DNA of 64,000 nt, taken from the NCBI GenBank assembly GCA_036926305.1, contig JAXCHB010000146.1:434001-498000 (forward strand), given 5' to 3'. The position numbers and the translations under genes are program-made. Source of the stretch: Uropetala carovei (lineage: Eukaryota; Arthropoda; Insecta; Odonata; Petaluridae). The notes below the pieces were generated by a model. That model was given only the letters and a program-made list of their open reading frames with translations, was not told the origin of the DNA and ran no database searches. Of the stretch, positions 33,699-44,106 are shown piece by piece; the first letter of the stretch is position 1, and each line of letters begins with the position of its first letter.

Positions 33699-34872
33699 GA
33701 ATAGGGAGCTGAAATGTTTTGGGTAAGTGAACAATGTAGAAATCAACTTAAAACCGTTACGAGTTCTCACCTCGGCCTCCCGGGTTCGACCGCAAAAATT
33801 CCGAGAATTTGCGCGCCCCGGATAAAATACTTCAAAATTGCGTACGACGATTGCGAACGCCTGCCTACACTTACGTATTTGAGAAAATTACTTTGCATTC
33901 CTCTATACCTACTACCGATGAGGAAAGCATAAAAAAGTGAATAGATTGAACAGTTAGAAAAATAAAAAGATTTTTATCCATTTGCGTCATCTCGATGACA
34001 AGGAAAAATCTAATGTGGCCAACACACGACTTTCTCCATACTTGGGGTATAGATATTTAAATTATTATGAATAGCATAATAAGGCAAAATTATTATTTCG
34101 TATTGTAAAAGAATACAGTCGTCCTTATTGCCGTAAATTAGGTATATTTTGAATAGCTACGTGTACAGAATTCACCGTTACATGGTGGTGGCGCTGTATA
34201 CTAGAAAATACGAAAAAGCTAAATATCTCCGAAATGGTTCTACGAAAATTTGTTTCAAACAAAACTTGGAAGAAATAATATTCTCTAAAACTTTGGTCCT
34301 CATGAAGATTACCAATAACGATGTTTTAAGGAGAAAAACCGTTTATTTAAAATAACTCCTAAACAATAACTACAATAGAAAATTGTTGCAAATAAAAGTT
34401 GTAGGAAATTACATTCTCTATAACTTTTGTATAGGATCGTATATACAATAATGATGTTTTAACGAAGAAATATAGCAAAAACCGAATCGTGTTACGAATA
34501 AACCTCGACTTCCTGTTACCCGTTATTGTCCAAAAACTAATCAGTTCTTTGGGCTCATGTTAAAGTGTTACATATGACCTTTGGTAACGATATGGCACGT
34601 ACTTTTTGAGATAGAGCGCCCAAAATCACATACACACGCGCGCGCACACACACACAAACATATTTCCGAAAATAGTCTAAACGTGTTCTAGGGACCTCTA
34701 AACCTCTATTTCCCTTGAAATATCGAAGTCGATTTTTTTCGTGAACACAACACTTTCCCATTACTACGTATGGACAAAGTAAAAATCAGTCTTTGGCGAA
34801 GTCGCGTTCAATAGATAGCGCCAACATGTGAGGGGAAGAAGGATTGAATCGACGTTTTGTAAAGGAGTCATT

Positions 34873-34900
<28 letters not shown>
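33697..34900 (+). repeat. Rep-B copy 2, occupied by family A
   Basis: 33697-34010 and 34781-34870 are the inverse of 27898-29051 without its piggyBac insert. A family A element is the only interruption. The copy ends in a (TA)n tract, as copy 1 does. A B-box-like CCGGGTTCGACCGC lies near 33780. Confidence 0.85.
34011..34780 (+). mobile_element. Family A element with readable empty site (770 bp)
   Basis: The empty homologous site near 28750, inverted, reads GACAAGAAAAATCAGTCTTT. Here the same sequence is GACAAGGAAAAATC, then the element from TAATGTGGCC to GGACAAAGT, then AAAAATCAGTCTTT. AAAAATC is therefore duplicated (34004-34010 and 34781-34787) and the element is 770 bases. It is non-coding. 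Confidence 0.93.

Positions 34901-34920
<20 letters not shown>
34877..34920. repeat. (TA)n microsatellite
   Basis: About 22 TA units between Rep-B and the Tigger left end. Comparable TA runs lie at 27901-27919, 38050-38071, 38238-38310, 52827-52848, 53079-53121 and 62145-62169. Confidence 0.9.
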
Positions 34921-34923
<3 letters not shown>

Positions 34924-35094
34924 TAGGTCCCCGACTTACAAGGATCCGAGTTACACGGATCCGCAGATCAGAATGTCTCATTAGGGTAGTTGAACTGCCG
35001 CGCGTATACAGCTAGTTAGACAGCTGCTCGACAGATGGCGTTACTTGTACACTACAGAAAACGTAGCAGACAGAAGTCTTTTGTTAGATTTTTT

Positions 35095-35866
35095 ACTTTC
35101 TCCATATGTAGTAATGAGAAAGTATTGTGATCACGAAAAAAATCGACTTCGAGATTTCAACGGAAATACACGTTTTCAGGTCCCTAAAACACGTTTAGAC
35201 TACTTTCGGAATTATGTATGTGTGTTTATGTTATTGTGGGCGCTCTATCTCAAAAAGTACGTGCCATATCGTTACCAAACATCACATGTAACACTTTAAC
35301 ATGAGCACAAAGAACTGATTAGTTTTTGGACAATGACGGGTAACAGGAAGCCGAGGTTCATTCGAAACCCGATTCGGTTTTTGCGATGTTTCTCCGTTAA
35401 AACATGATTATTGTATATGCAATTCTATACAAAGTCTATAGAGAATGTAATTTCCTACAACTTTCATTTGAAACAACTTTCCATAGCGTTTATTGTTTAG
35501 GAATTATTTATAAAAACCGGTTTTTTGGTTTCCGTCAAATATCTCCTTAAAAACATCGTTATTGGTAATCTTCGTAAGGACCAAAGTTGTAGAGAATAAT
35601 ATTTCTTCAAAGTTTTCTTTGAAACAAAATTTTCGTAGAACCATCCATTTCGGAGATATTTCGCTTAATCCTAATACCAGTATACAGCGCCAGCACCATG
35701 TAGCGGTGAATTCTGTAAACATATTCAAAATATACGTAATTTACGGCAATAAGGAAGACTATATTCTTTTACGATACGAAATAATAATCTTTCCTTATTA
35801 TGCTATTCATAATAATTTAAATATCTAAACCCCATATATGGAGAAAGTCATGTGTTGGCCACATCA
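35095..35866 (-). mobile_element. Family A element (772 bp) with perfect 8-bp duplication
   Basis: Flanks are GATTTTTT on both sides (35087-35094 and 35867-35874). On the minus strand the element runs from TGATGTGGCC to GGAGAAAGT, agreeing with the ends set by the copy at 34011. It interrupts the 5' UTR of a Tigger. Confidence 0.94.
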
Positions 35867-35964
35867 GATTTTTTTTATTGTGAAAGAGCTTTTAATTGCA
35901 TAAAAGTTATCTCGTAATTACATTAAAACAAACTTGATAATCGAACTAGGTATAAGCCCTCATT

Positions 35965-36694
35965 ATGGTGGAGAAACGTAAGAGTGGTGAGAATATTGGG
36001 AGTGTTAATAAGAAGAGGCACACTGTTAGTTTACCACAGTGAAACCCTTAGGGCCCTCAAAAACATTGCCAAGGCTTCACTGCCTGTTATATGGAAATCT
36101 AATCCAAAGGCATGGGTGACTCAACTAATTTTTCAAGACTGGTTTTCCCACAATTTTGTGCCCGTGGTCAAAAACTATTGCGAGGAAAATAACATACCAT
36201 TTAAGATATTGTTGTTGGTTGACAATGCCCCAGGCCACCCAGCTACTCTGTGTAACTATCATGAAAACATCAAGGTGATGTACTTGCCACCATACACAAC
36301 TTCTCTGTTACAACCGATGGATAAAGGAGTCATACAGACTTTTTAAAAATATTATCTACGGAGAACGTTCAGCCAAGCAGTGAAAGCTACTGAAGGGGAG
36401 AATGGAATATCATTGAAGCAGTTCTGGAAAGAATATGATATTTATAAAGCTGTTAAGGGCATCGATGCTGCCTGGCGTGAAATTACTTCATCTACCATGA
36501 ATGCTGTTTGGAAAAAGCTCATCCCCAAGTTTATTCAGGAATTCAGGGGATTTGAAGGGCAAGATGTATTCGGTGAACTCGTAGAAATGGGCAGGACGTC
36601 AGAATTAAATGTCGAAGAAAATGATTTTCATGAGTTATTACAATGTGATGCAAAGGAATTGTGCAAGGAAGATTTGATGGAGCTGGAAGGCTAG
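35965..36694 (+). pseudogene. Tigger/jerky-like DDE transposase with internal deletion
   Basis: ATG at 35965 opens MVEKRKSGENIGSVNKKRH, the usual N-terminal start. The frame then jumps (helix-turn-helix and early catalytic part deleted) to WVTQLIFQDWFSHNFVPVVK, ILLLVDNAPGHP and YLPPYTTSLLQPMDKGVI in the frame 35984-36346. DNAPGH supplies the second conserved aspartate of the DDE_1 fold. A stop at 36344-36346 interrupts TF*KYYLRRTF, and the frame then runs on to 36694. Two or more disabling lesions make it inactive. Confidence 0.9.
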
Positions 36695-36699
36695 AGAAA

Positions 36700-37360
36700 G
36701 AAAAATACCGAATAAATAACCGAATACTGGTAATGCTGAATACCCAATATTCAACCACCGAATACTCACATAACAGAAACCTACTTGTAAAATTGATTCC
36801 AGTAAAATCATTAGTATTGGAAGTTTATAAAATACCTATTAAATCAATACCACAAAGAACCTTCGGTATTTGGTAATTAGATACTTTACTGTGCCTTATT
36901 GTGTCCTAATTATAGAAAAAATATTTAATGTTTGTGTGATCATTATTATATGGGTTACTATGTGATGGAAAACATTTCACTTCAGTAATAAATACTTGTT
37001 TGAGTGTTGGTTCTTGGAATTTTATTTCGCTTTCAAGCTTTGGCTCGTTATCAAATTTACCTCCCTTTCCCATATTTTCGAGAATCAGTTTCATAGTTTT
37101 TTATTCTTTCTCGTTTTTAATATTTTGTGTTTTTCAGTCAGTATCGTAATTAAAGTTGAATATTTTTAGAAGTTTACTAATTTTATGATTTCATTTTCAA
37201 TTTTCGCTGCTCATCATTCGATTTGATATTTGGTAAATTTTAACCGAATTCGAATACCAAACCGAATATCAAAATTGTCAAATTCCGAATACTACCGAAT
37301 TCCGAATAGTGGAAGAATGGCCGAATACCGAATAGTTTTCGAATATTCGGTACATCCCTA
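36700..37360 (+). mobile_element. hAT right-end region rich in ACCGAATA motifs
   Basis: Clusters of CCGAATA(C/T) occur at 36707-36770 and 37240-37345, ending in GAATATTCGGTACATCCCTA (to 37360). This is typical of the ends of some hAT elements. The left end and transposase are absent. Frames inside are short. Confidence 0.6.
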
Positions 37361-37374
37361 TTATTTATTGATTT

Positions 37375-37660
37375 CTTAATACTTCATCGTACACAATATT
37401 TTGAATCGTGTGAGTTTCCCTGTCGTTTTTAGTTCCTGTAATTTTGATTTTGAGACTGGCCCTGGATCGACACCGAGAGAGGGCCATGTATAGCTGACCG
37501 TGAACAAATATTGGCTTACTCTGATCGATGTGAATGGTCACTCGGTTGAGATTTATTAATTGTCATAGCAAAGGCTAACCGTACGAGGAATTGTTTTCTG
37601 TTAAGAATAAAACGTAACTCATGATTATCTCGAGTATTTAAAGAGATTCGGGGTATCGTA
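37375..37660 (-). pseudogene. Helitron helicase, C-terminal remnant
   Basis: Read on the minus strand, 37590-37548 gives LAFAMTINKSQ, the last conserved block of PIF1-like Helitron helicases. It is preceded by ISLNTRDNHELRFILNRKQF and followed, after a frame change, by HGQLYMALSR-like codons (near 37505-37465) and NIVYDEV. At least two frameshifts. No RepHUH part was seen, and no 3' hairpin terminus was identified. Confidence 0.75.
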
Positions 37661-37859
37661 ACGACATTTAAGCAACTGTCAATTCTCATTTGTATTTACA
37701 CTAATATCTCGATTATCTACATCATTATCGACAACGTGATCAAGCTTTGTTAAATTGCATTCACTAATAGCCTTCCTTTTGGTCCTGTATCTTTTACTGT
37801 TTTCTCGATTTCTTAATCTATTTCATTCCTTTTTATTTACTACAACCACATCATAGTGA

Positions 37860-37995
37860 CCGTTGTCGGCTGCCCCTCGCCTGGCAGAGCTGGGATAACT
37901 GCACATGCGCACAACGGTCATTTTCCGATCACTCGTTAGGCGGCGAGACAGTCCTGAAACTACGCGCCTGCGCACACCGGTAATTTTCCGATCAC
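37860..37995. repeat. Short direct repeat, two units
   Basis: TGCGCACA(A/C)CGGT(C/A)ATTTTC followed by CGATCAC occurs twice, about 70 bases apart (near 37906 and 37971), inside a locally GC-richer patch. Nature unknown. Confidence 0.5.
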
Positions 37996-38033
37996 GCGTG
38001 ACTTAGTTACGACTTTAGAAGATTATAATATAG

Positions 38034-38071
<38 letters not shown>

Positions 38072-38074
<3 letters not shown>

Positions 38075-38235
38075 CTACGGAAGAGGAAAGGTAAGTAAGG
38101 ATATTTAGGGTAACTAGGTGTTGAAGGAAACCCAGTGAACACTTACCGGAAGTAGAGCTGCTGGGGTGTTGGAGAGACACATTTGTAGAGGTTAGGGCTT
38201 TCGGGATGATCCCTTCATCAGCACAAGAGAGACAC

Positions 38236-38239
<4 letters not shown>
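38072..38239 (-). mobile_element. Half copy of the palindromic element at 52847-53048
   Basis: The arm sequence (ACTAGGTGTTGAAGGAAACC to CTGGGGTGTT) is followed by the central part in the same order as 52847-52980. The second arm is missing. It is bounded by TA runs on both sides. On the minus strand it carries CTGATGA, AGGGATCATCCC, GAAA at 38221-38199, discussed under findings. Confidence 0.8.
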
Positions 38240-38312
<73 letters not shown>

Positions 38313-38313
38313 C

Positions 38314-39190
38314 TAGGGTGTGCCAAAAATGAAAAATTTCCGAAAATTCACCGCGACAACCCGTAAGAAGTTTCCTCTTGATGCAAAAACACTCTTTGCA
38401 AAATTTGGTGGAAATCCGATTATTTTAGAGGTCGCTATTTTGTTTCCAAGTTTGTTTTTATGCGAGAATACCATTGTCACATATTCCTTCATATCTCGTA
38501 TACTGCGTTTCCAGAGATCGTACGGATGAGGCGTGTCTACGGTTAGACTTGTAGGGTGAGGGAGAGAAAGTGTCAGCCAATAAGAGGTCTTAAATTTCCC
38601 ACGCCTTTCAAAAATTCTTGACGAGCGCTGTTGACACGATTGCTCTCAGAACTTCACTCGTCCACAGCTGCTGTTGAAATGAGCAAAATTCGAAATGTGG
38701 CAACATTGGGTCGTAGCCTAAGCGAAATAACCCGAATGCGGACGGAATACTGCGAATCTGACCCGTACGACTTCGGGAAACGCACTATAGCATGAGGGAT
38801 ATTTCCAGGAAGCAGCGAGAGCGAGCTCTGGACAGGCACAGACTTGCAGCTCGGACGGACGGAAAGCAGTGGGTGAAGGAGGAGCGGAGGGAGAGGGGTG
38901 AGGAAGGCAAGAGGTAGGGGGTTGGGGAGCGGGCAGCAGTGTCCCTGCCGCACCGAACACGTTAAACAAAATTTTCTGTAGGTCTGTAGATCTTACAGGT
39001 GACGAGATATGAAGGAATATGTCACAATGATATTCTCGCATAAAAACTGAATCTTTGAAACAAAATAGCGACCTCTAAAAGTAATCGGATTTCCACCAAA
39101 TTTTGCAAGGAGTGTTTTTGCATCAAAATGAAACATTTTACGGGTTGTCGCGATAAATTTTTGAATTTTTTTCATTTTTGGCACACCCTA
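38314..39190. mobile_element. 877-bp element with ~190-bp inverted termini and GC-rich cargo
   Basis: It begins TAGGGTGTGCCAAAAATGAA and ends with the inverse. Inverse similarity extends to about 38510 and from about 39000. Flanks ATATAGGC (38306-38313) and ATATACGC (39191-39198) match at 7 of 8. The centre (38530-38990) is GC-richer, with a purine block at 38870-38935 and a 38-codon frame from ATG 38680 (SKIRNVATLGRSLSEITRM). No transposase. The superfamily is open (hAT-like by duplication length, MULE-like by terminus length). Confidence 0.85.
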
Positions 39191-39196
39191 ATATAC

Positions 39197-39254
39197 GCTG
39201 CACACCCTGCCACCCACCAGTCTGGTGATTTGCAGGGTATGATGTAGATGTAGA
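39197..39254 (+). mobile_element. CR1-like LINE 3'-end scrap
   Basis: CACCCTGCCACCCACCAGTC, then TGGTGATTTGCAGGGTATGATGTAGATGTAGA, repeats the 3' terminus of the copy at 44107-45851. Confidence 0.8.
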
Positions 39255-39257
39255 ATG

Positions 39258-39310
39258 ATGGTCAGCGTCGCGGTCAGTTTTGATTGTGGTCCCAGTTAGA
39301 CGACAAGCCA
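39258..39310. repeat. Terminal scrap of the foldback family at 42609-43945
   Basis: GGTCAGCGTCGCGGTCAGTT continues to CCCAGTTAGACGACAAGCC and matches the right terminus ending at 43945 with few changes. Confidence 0.7.
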
Positions 39311-39530
39311 TTTCTTATTCTTATCGTCTTTTAACGCTTTAGAATCTAAATCTTTCCAATTTAACGTTTTAGTATCATATTTCGACAAAATTTAGAGTTT
39401 TTAAAGTGAAGTTGCCTTGCCAACCGATTACACTGTTAAACTCGAAATCCTATTACTCTCACGTATGCTCACGTTCTCTCCGGACATCCGTGGACCCTCC
39501 CGGCCCAATTCATAGGTATCAGAATTAGTT

Positions 39531-39714
39531 TTTACTTTCTATTGTTTTCATGAAAAAATTCGAAATCGAGATTTCAACGGAAATACACGTTTTGATGTGC
39601 GCAAAGGAAGAAATGATTGTATTACCATATAATACAAAATCTTATTCGCCAAAGACGTCTGGCATAACCCTGGCATCGCCGGGTACATTCAGCTAGTGTG
39701 TGCGTGTGTGCGTA

Positions 39715-39754
<40 letters not shown>

Positions 39755-40112
39755 CGTGTGTTTTATGCCATATAGTTTAGAAAAACTAAAATTTTACATA
39801 AGTAAACCGCTACTTCCGTGCTGACTGATTGGCTGATTGTTATCAAACTCTTTTCAAATCTTAAGAATATATAAAAAATCGCAAATATAGAATTTCATGC
39901 TGATCTAATGAATAGTTTCTGTGTTAGAGCGCCCAAAATATTTCTGTCACACACATACGGACATACACACAGGGACATAGACATCATCTAGAAAACTGTG
40001 AAACCGTGTTCAGGGGAACTCAAAATGTGTATTTCGGTTGAAATCTCGAATTCGAATTTTTTCACGAAAACAATACTTTCTCTATACTACGTATATGGAG
40101 AAAGTAATAAAA
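39531..40112 (+). repeat. Family A relatives sharing the terminal module
   Basis: 39695-40112 ends with GTGTATTTCGGTTGAAATCTCG, a GAATTTTTTCACGAAAACAATACTTTC-type block and ACGTATATGGAGAAAGTAA, the last ~90 bases of family A, although the rest differs. A (GT)n tract lies at 39695-39761. An inverse scrap of the same module lies at 39531-39600. This points to a second subfamily with a shared end. Confidence 0.7.
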
Positions 40113-40154
40113 TGGCCCTGTGAGTGCATGACATGTCACCATTGTGTTGAAAGA

Positions 40155-40921
40155 CTATTAATTTCGTAATGTAAGATGTTTTATATGTAATTATACTGCT
40201 ACCTTTTTAATAAATAAATGGAAAAATCCACGTTTTTATTTGCCCTAGTAAAATCAATTCTTTCATTTTAAATCAATATCCGATTATATAAAATTTAAAT
40301 TATTTTCCAAAATATTTTGAGTGCATTCCTTGCCACCGTTGTATGTAAAGGTTATTACGGAACTTGCTTTTATCGATAGCTAATGATTTGTAAAATATGA
40401 TATTGTAAGTAATTATTTTCGATTTTTTTATGAATTATGAAAGTGAGATTAAAAATACGCAACAAATTTGTTCATGAATTATGAAAGTGATATTGTAACT
40501 GCTTAATTATTTTTAATTTTCTAAAATTTAAACCTGTAAGTAGCGAATATAGAAGCGAGATTGTAAATATCTAATTAGTTTGGGTATTGAATTATGAAAG
40601 TGAGATTTTAATAAGACAGTTAACTTTGGTGGGAATTATAAAAATGAAATGTAAGTACGTAATTATTTTTGATCGTGTTAATGAATTATAAAGTGAGATT
40701 GTAGTAGTTAATAAAAAAAGTTACATTTCAAGAACACAAATTTTGTAGTGAGCTATAAAAATGATATTTTATGTACGCAATTATTTCTGGTAGTGAATTG
40801 CAAGAATGAGAGTGTAAATAAATACTTTAATTTTTCGTAATGCAAGACGTTTTATATGTAATTACACTGCCGCCATTTTAAGAAATATAATAAATAAAAA
40901 TATATGAATGTTTTTATTCCG
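40155..40921. repeat. AT-rich block bounded by a ~90-bp direct repeat
   Basis: TTTTATATGTAATTA(T/C)ACTGC occurs near 40180 and 40852 within repeats of about 90 bases. Between them a loose ~70-base recurrence of GAATTATGAAAGTGAGATT is seen (40430, 40480, 40600, 40690). Confidence 0.6.
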
Positions 40922-41198
40922 CAAACATCCCTCACCCTTTTAAATAAGCTGGTAAAATCAGATGTTTCGTTCTAATCAACATTCGTTTCCAATGCCTTTA
41001 AATTAATTTTTAAAATGTTATCAATATTACGCATATTTTCTCTCCAAAAAGTCTTTCTGTCATAACGTGGGGGTAAAATATTTAGTCTTTACGGGAGCGA
41101 GTTTCGACATGCCTACCATTCACCCCTGTCCCCCAGGGGGTTAGTAGCTTGCTAATTAATCGGTCGCAGAACGTCAGGATAGCGAGCGGAATGTCATC

Positions 41199-41640
41199 GT
41201 GCGAGAACATCTAGGAGTATGCAGAGGCAGCGTCCGCCGGAAAGACCCACGTCCAAGATCCCAGCACCCGCGTGCATCGGGAATTACCATCAACCAAGTT
41301 ACCATCCTTCCAACGTACCGGCGACAGAGGCTATTCCGGAGGAGAAGACAAAGGAAAATTGGATTATTGGAGTGCAGTTATAAACTGAATCTGAGCCGTT
41401 TATTAGTATTGAGAAAGTGGGTGGAACGTGTGCGGTCTCAATCCGCAGGAATGGTTTGCGATAGTGAATAATAATATCACGGGATATTTTAACGTCGACG
41501 TTGTGTCCCGAAACATCTCCATCGGTAGATTTATGCTGAAGTTTAAGACAATATTTGGAACGAAATCCATCGTGATTCAGAGTGTGGAATATCCGGACAA
41601 TCATAAAAATTGGCAAAAACATCTTGGGAAGGACTTCTAA
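41199..41640 (+). pseudogene. Unrecognised coding-like stretch with one frameshift
   Basis: Frames 41199-41471 and 41428-41640 overlap and could be one protein with a frameshift near 41440. The first is Arg-rich (RRQRLFRRRRQRK). The second contains INPQEW-like NPQEWFAIVNNNITGYFNVD and ends GKDF. Base composition is higher in G+C than the surroundings. I do not recognise a family and make no functional claim. It could be a chance pair of frames. Confidence 0.3.
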
Positions 41641-42072
41641 ATTATGTTAACACAATTGAAAAAAGAAGAGAAGGTGCTATGGCGTTCGTATGTAGAAAAA
41701 ATGATTTCATCGTATTTAGTGAACATTGAGCGTAATACGAGTCAGTTTCAATAAATCAACCCTGATAATAAACAAGAGAATCTTCTGTGGGAGTGCGTAT
41801 GCAGTTCCAAAATGGGCATCGTTTAAGGATGTTGTAAAGGCTTATGAAATATAATGCAAAGACTTAAAAATTGGAGGACTCACAGTTCATTGAAAAAGGA
41901 TTACGATCACAAAATTTCTCCTCTTTTTACCGTATAGTTTCTGAGTTATTTAATCACAAAAATGTCACATTTTATATGGAGAGCATAGGAACGCAGTAGT
42001 GGAGGTACGTATTTTTCCTGTCTTACCTGGTTTATATATAAGATGGGTTTATAAAAAACTAAGCAGACAATA
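41641..42072. other. No recognised feature
   Basis: AT-rich, no supported gene or repeat. Confidence 0.5.
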
Positions 42073-42080
42073 CCTTATAT

Positions 42081-42283
42081 CAGGGGTCCCCAAACTACGG
42101 CCCGCCTGCCTTACCTCATATTTTCTCTTTTCTCGACAACCCTCCCCCCCTCTCTCCCCCCCCCCCCCCGCTCGAAACTTGCTGCACACGGCCCGATCAG
42201 TCATTTGAAAAGGCTTAAGTGGCCCTCGCTGTCGTACACAAAGCCTAATGTGGCCCTTTCAATAAAAAGTTTGGGGACCCCTG
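42081..42283. mobile_element. 203-bp hAT MITE
   Basis: It runs from CAGGGGTCCCCAAACT to AGTTTGGGGACCCCTG with one difference near the inner edge. Flanks CCTTATAT (42073-42080) and CCTTAGAT (42284-42291) match at 7 of 8. The interior has C-runs at 42140-42170. Confidence 0.9.
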
Positions 42284-42608
42284 CCTTAGATAATAGGGAA
42301 TTATCTGTTTTATACACGTATGACAGGGTCGTCTTGTAGTTAACAAAAAATAATCGCACAAATATGTAAACGGTATAAATAGGAGTTCAAATGAATACAA
42401 TATGAATTTCAAGGATTATTTCCAATTTCATTCTTATTTCTAATTAATTACCTTAAGATACTTTCATAATAAAATCCGCCGCTTTTATACTGTTTTAATC
42501 ATCGGTACGAATCAAGAAAAGTTACCTCGCAAATGAGTAAACGGTTTAGTTCAAGTCAATACGAAATAAATGTAAAGGATTCATCCGAATTTCATTCTTA
42601 TTTCTAAT

Positions 42609-43945
42609 GGCTTGTGTCGACTAACTGGGACCACATTTAAAACTGACCGCGAAGCTGACACCTCGACCGTCATTAACTCGGGTTAGAGGCCCATACTCAA
42701 GTCCGAGCTCAGGTGTCTTTGCCCTCTCACCAGGGGGACACTAGCCGACCACGTGTTTTGCAATAAAATTTAAACTATTTTATGTTGTTAACTTAGTGCG
42801 ATTGTGACTCAAGCAACATATTTGGGTGAATGCGCTGATCAATAGCGTCTTTTTAACGGAATTATACTCTAAATAATAACATATTTACGCTCACATCTAA
42901 TCTTGACGCCAAGGTCCGAGTTTTCGGACGGGATTGTAATGAAGGCAGACATTCGCGAGACGATGCGGAGGGTGTAACGGTTGGTTGCTATATGGTTTAT
43001 ATCAAAAGATTGTATACCAATTCTTTCTAATTATTATTCCAAAAAGAATGAAAGTCTGCACGTCGTAAATCCGAGTTTTACGTGTTATCTTATGGGAAAT
43101 GAAAATGCTTTCCTTGGAGTCGAACCCATGACTTCTTTCGAGATTTTTTTTGCCATCACCTTAAAATATGTATATCCAGCATACCTGCCACATTTAGAGT
43201 TTCTATATTTTTAAACCTAATTTTTGGCTTTTTTCGTTTGAGATTTGAATTTCTACGATATGGAAATTCATTTCCGTACTTTTTTCGGCATAATGTTAAA
43301 ATGCTGGTCAATATTTTTAAAATATCTGAAAATGCAAAAGAAAACAGGCCTCGCTTCGTTTCAGCTCTGCCCATATTATTCAAATGGAGAAAAGATATGC
43401 TCCTGAAGTCAAATCCAGGACTACTATGTACACGGCGAGCAATTTCAACTTGAAAAGTTGAATAGTCAGGCGATTCGTGAAAGTCTGATCGGAAAAGGTT
43501 ATAAAGCTTTTTAGTTATGAGCGGTTTTCTTTTCACCCATTTAACACCATATAGCAACCAAGCGTTACACCCTCCGCACCGTCTCGCGAATGTCTGCTTT
43601 CGTTACAATCCCGTCGGAAAACTCTTAAGAGGATGGTATTCCTTGGCGTCAAGATTAGATGTGAGCGTAAATATGTTATTATTTAGAGTAGAATTCCGTT
43701 AAAAAGACGTTCCTGATCAGCGCATTCACCCGAATATGTTGCTTGAGTCACAGTCGCAATAAGTTAACAACATAAAATAGTTTAAATTTTATTGCAAAAG
43801 ACGTGGTTGGCTAGTGACCCCTGGGCAGAGGGCAAAGACACCTGAGCTCGGATTTCAGGATGGGCCTCTAACCCGAGTTATTGACGGTCGAGGGGTCAGC
43901 TTCGCGGTCAGTTTTAAATATGGTCCCAGTTAGTCAACACAAGCC
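42609..43945. mobile_element. 1337-bp foldback element with ~385-bp arms and perfect 8-bp duplication
   Basis: The left arm (42609-42995) begins GGCTTGTGTCGACTAACTGG, and the right arm (43553-43945) ends with its inverse. The arms stay alignable throughout (AAAGACACCTGAGCTCGG, TTTTATGTTGTTAACTTA, TCTAATCTTGACGCCAAGG). Flanks are TTTCTAAT on both sides (42601-42608 and 43946-43953). The loop (42996-43552) contains an inverse B-box module (near 43085-43135) and no transposase. Short loop frames are not supported as genes. Confidence 0.93.
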
Positions 43946-44106
43946 TTTCTAATAATGTAATTCATTTACACTACTGCCACTGCCTATGCAATTTTGTAAT
44001 TCTTACAATTAATGACAAAAATATTTATTATTTTTGTAACTGACATCTCCAGATAAGCCCCTGACTTTGGAGGACCAAGTCAGTCTGTATGTAACCATGT
44101 GAAATT

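Larger units (their letters stand above)
34921..36700 (+). mobile_element. Tigger/pogo-type element, partly deleted and invaded by family A
   Basis: It starts CAGTAGGTCCCCGACTTACA directly after TA, a pogo/Tigger-type end. A family A copy sits in the 5' UTR (35095-35866). A transposase remnant follows. The right terminus is not seen, as hAT-type sequence begins after 36700. Confidence 0.75.
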
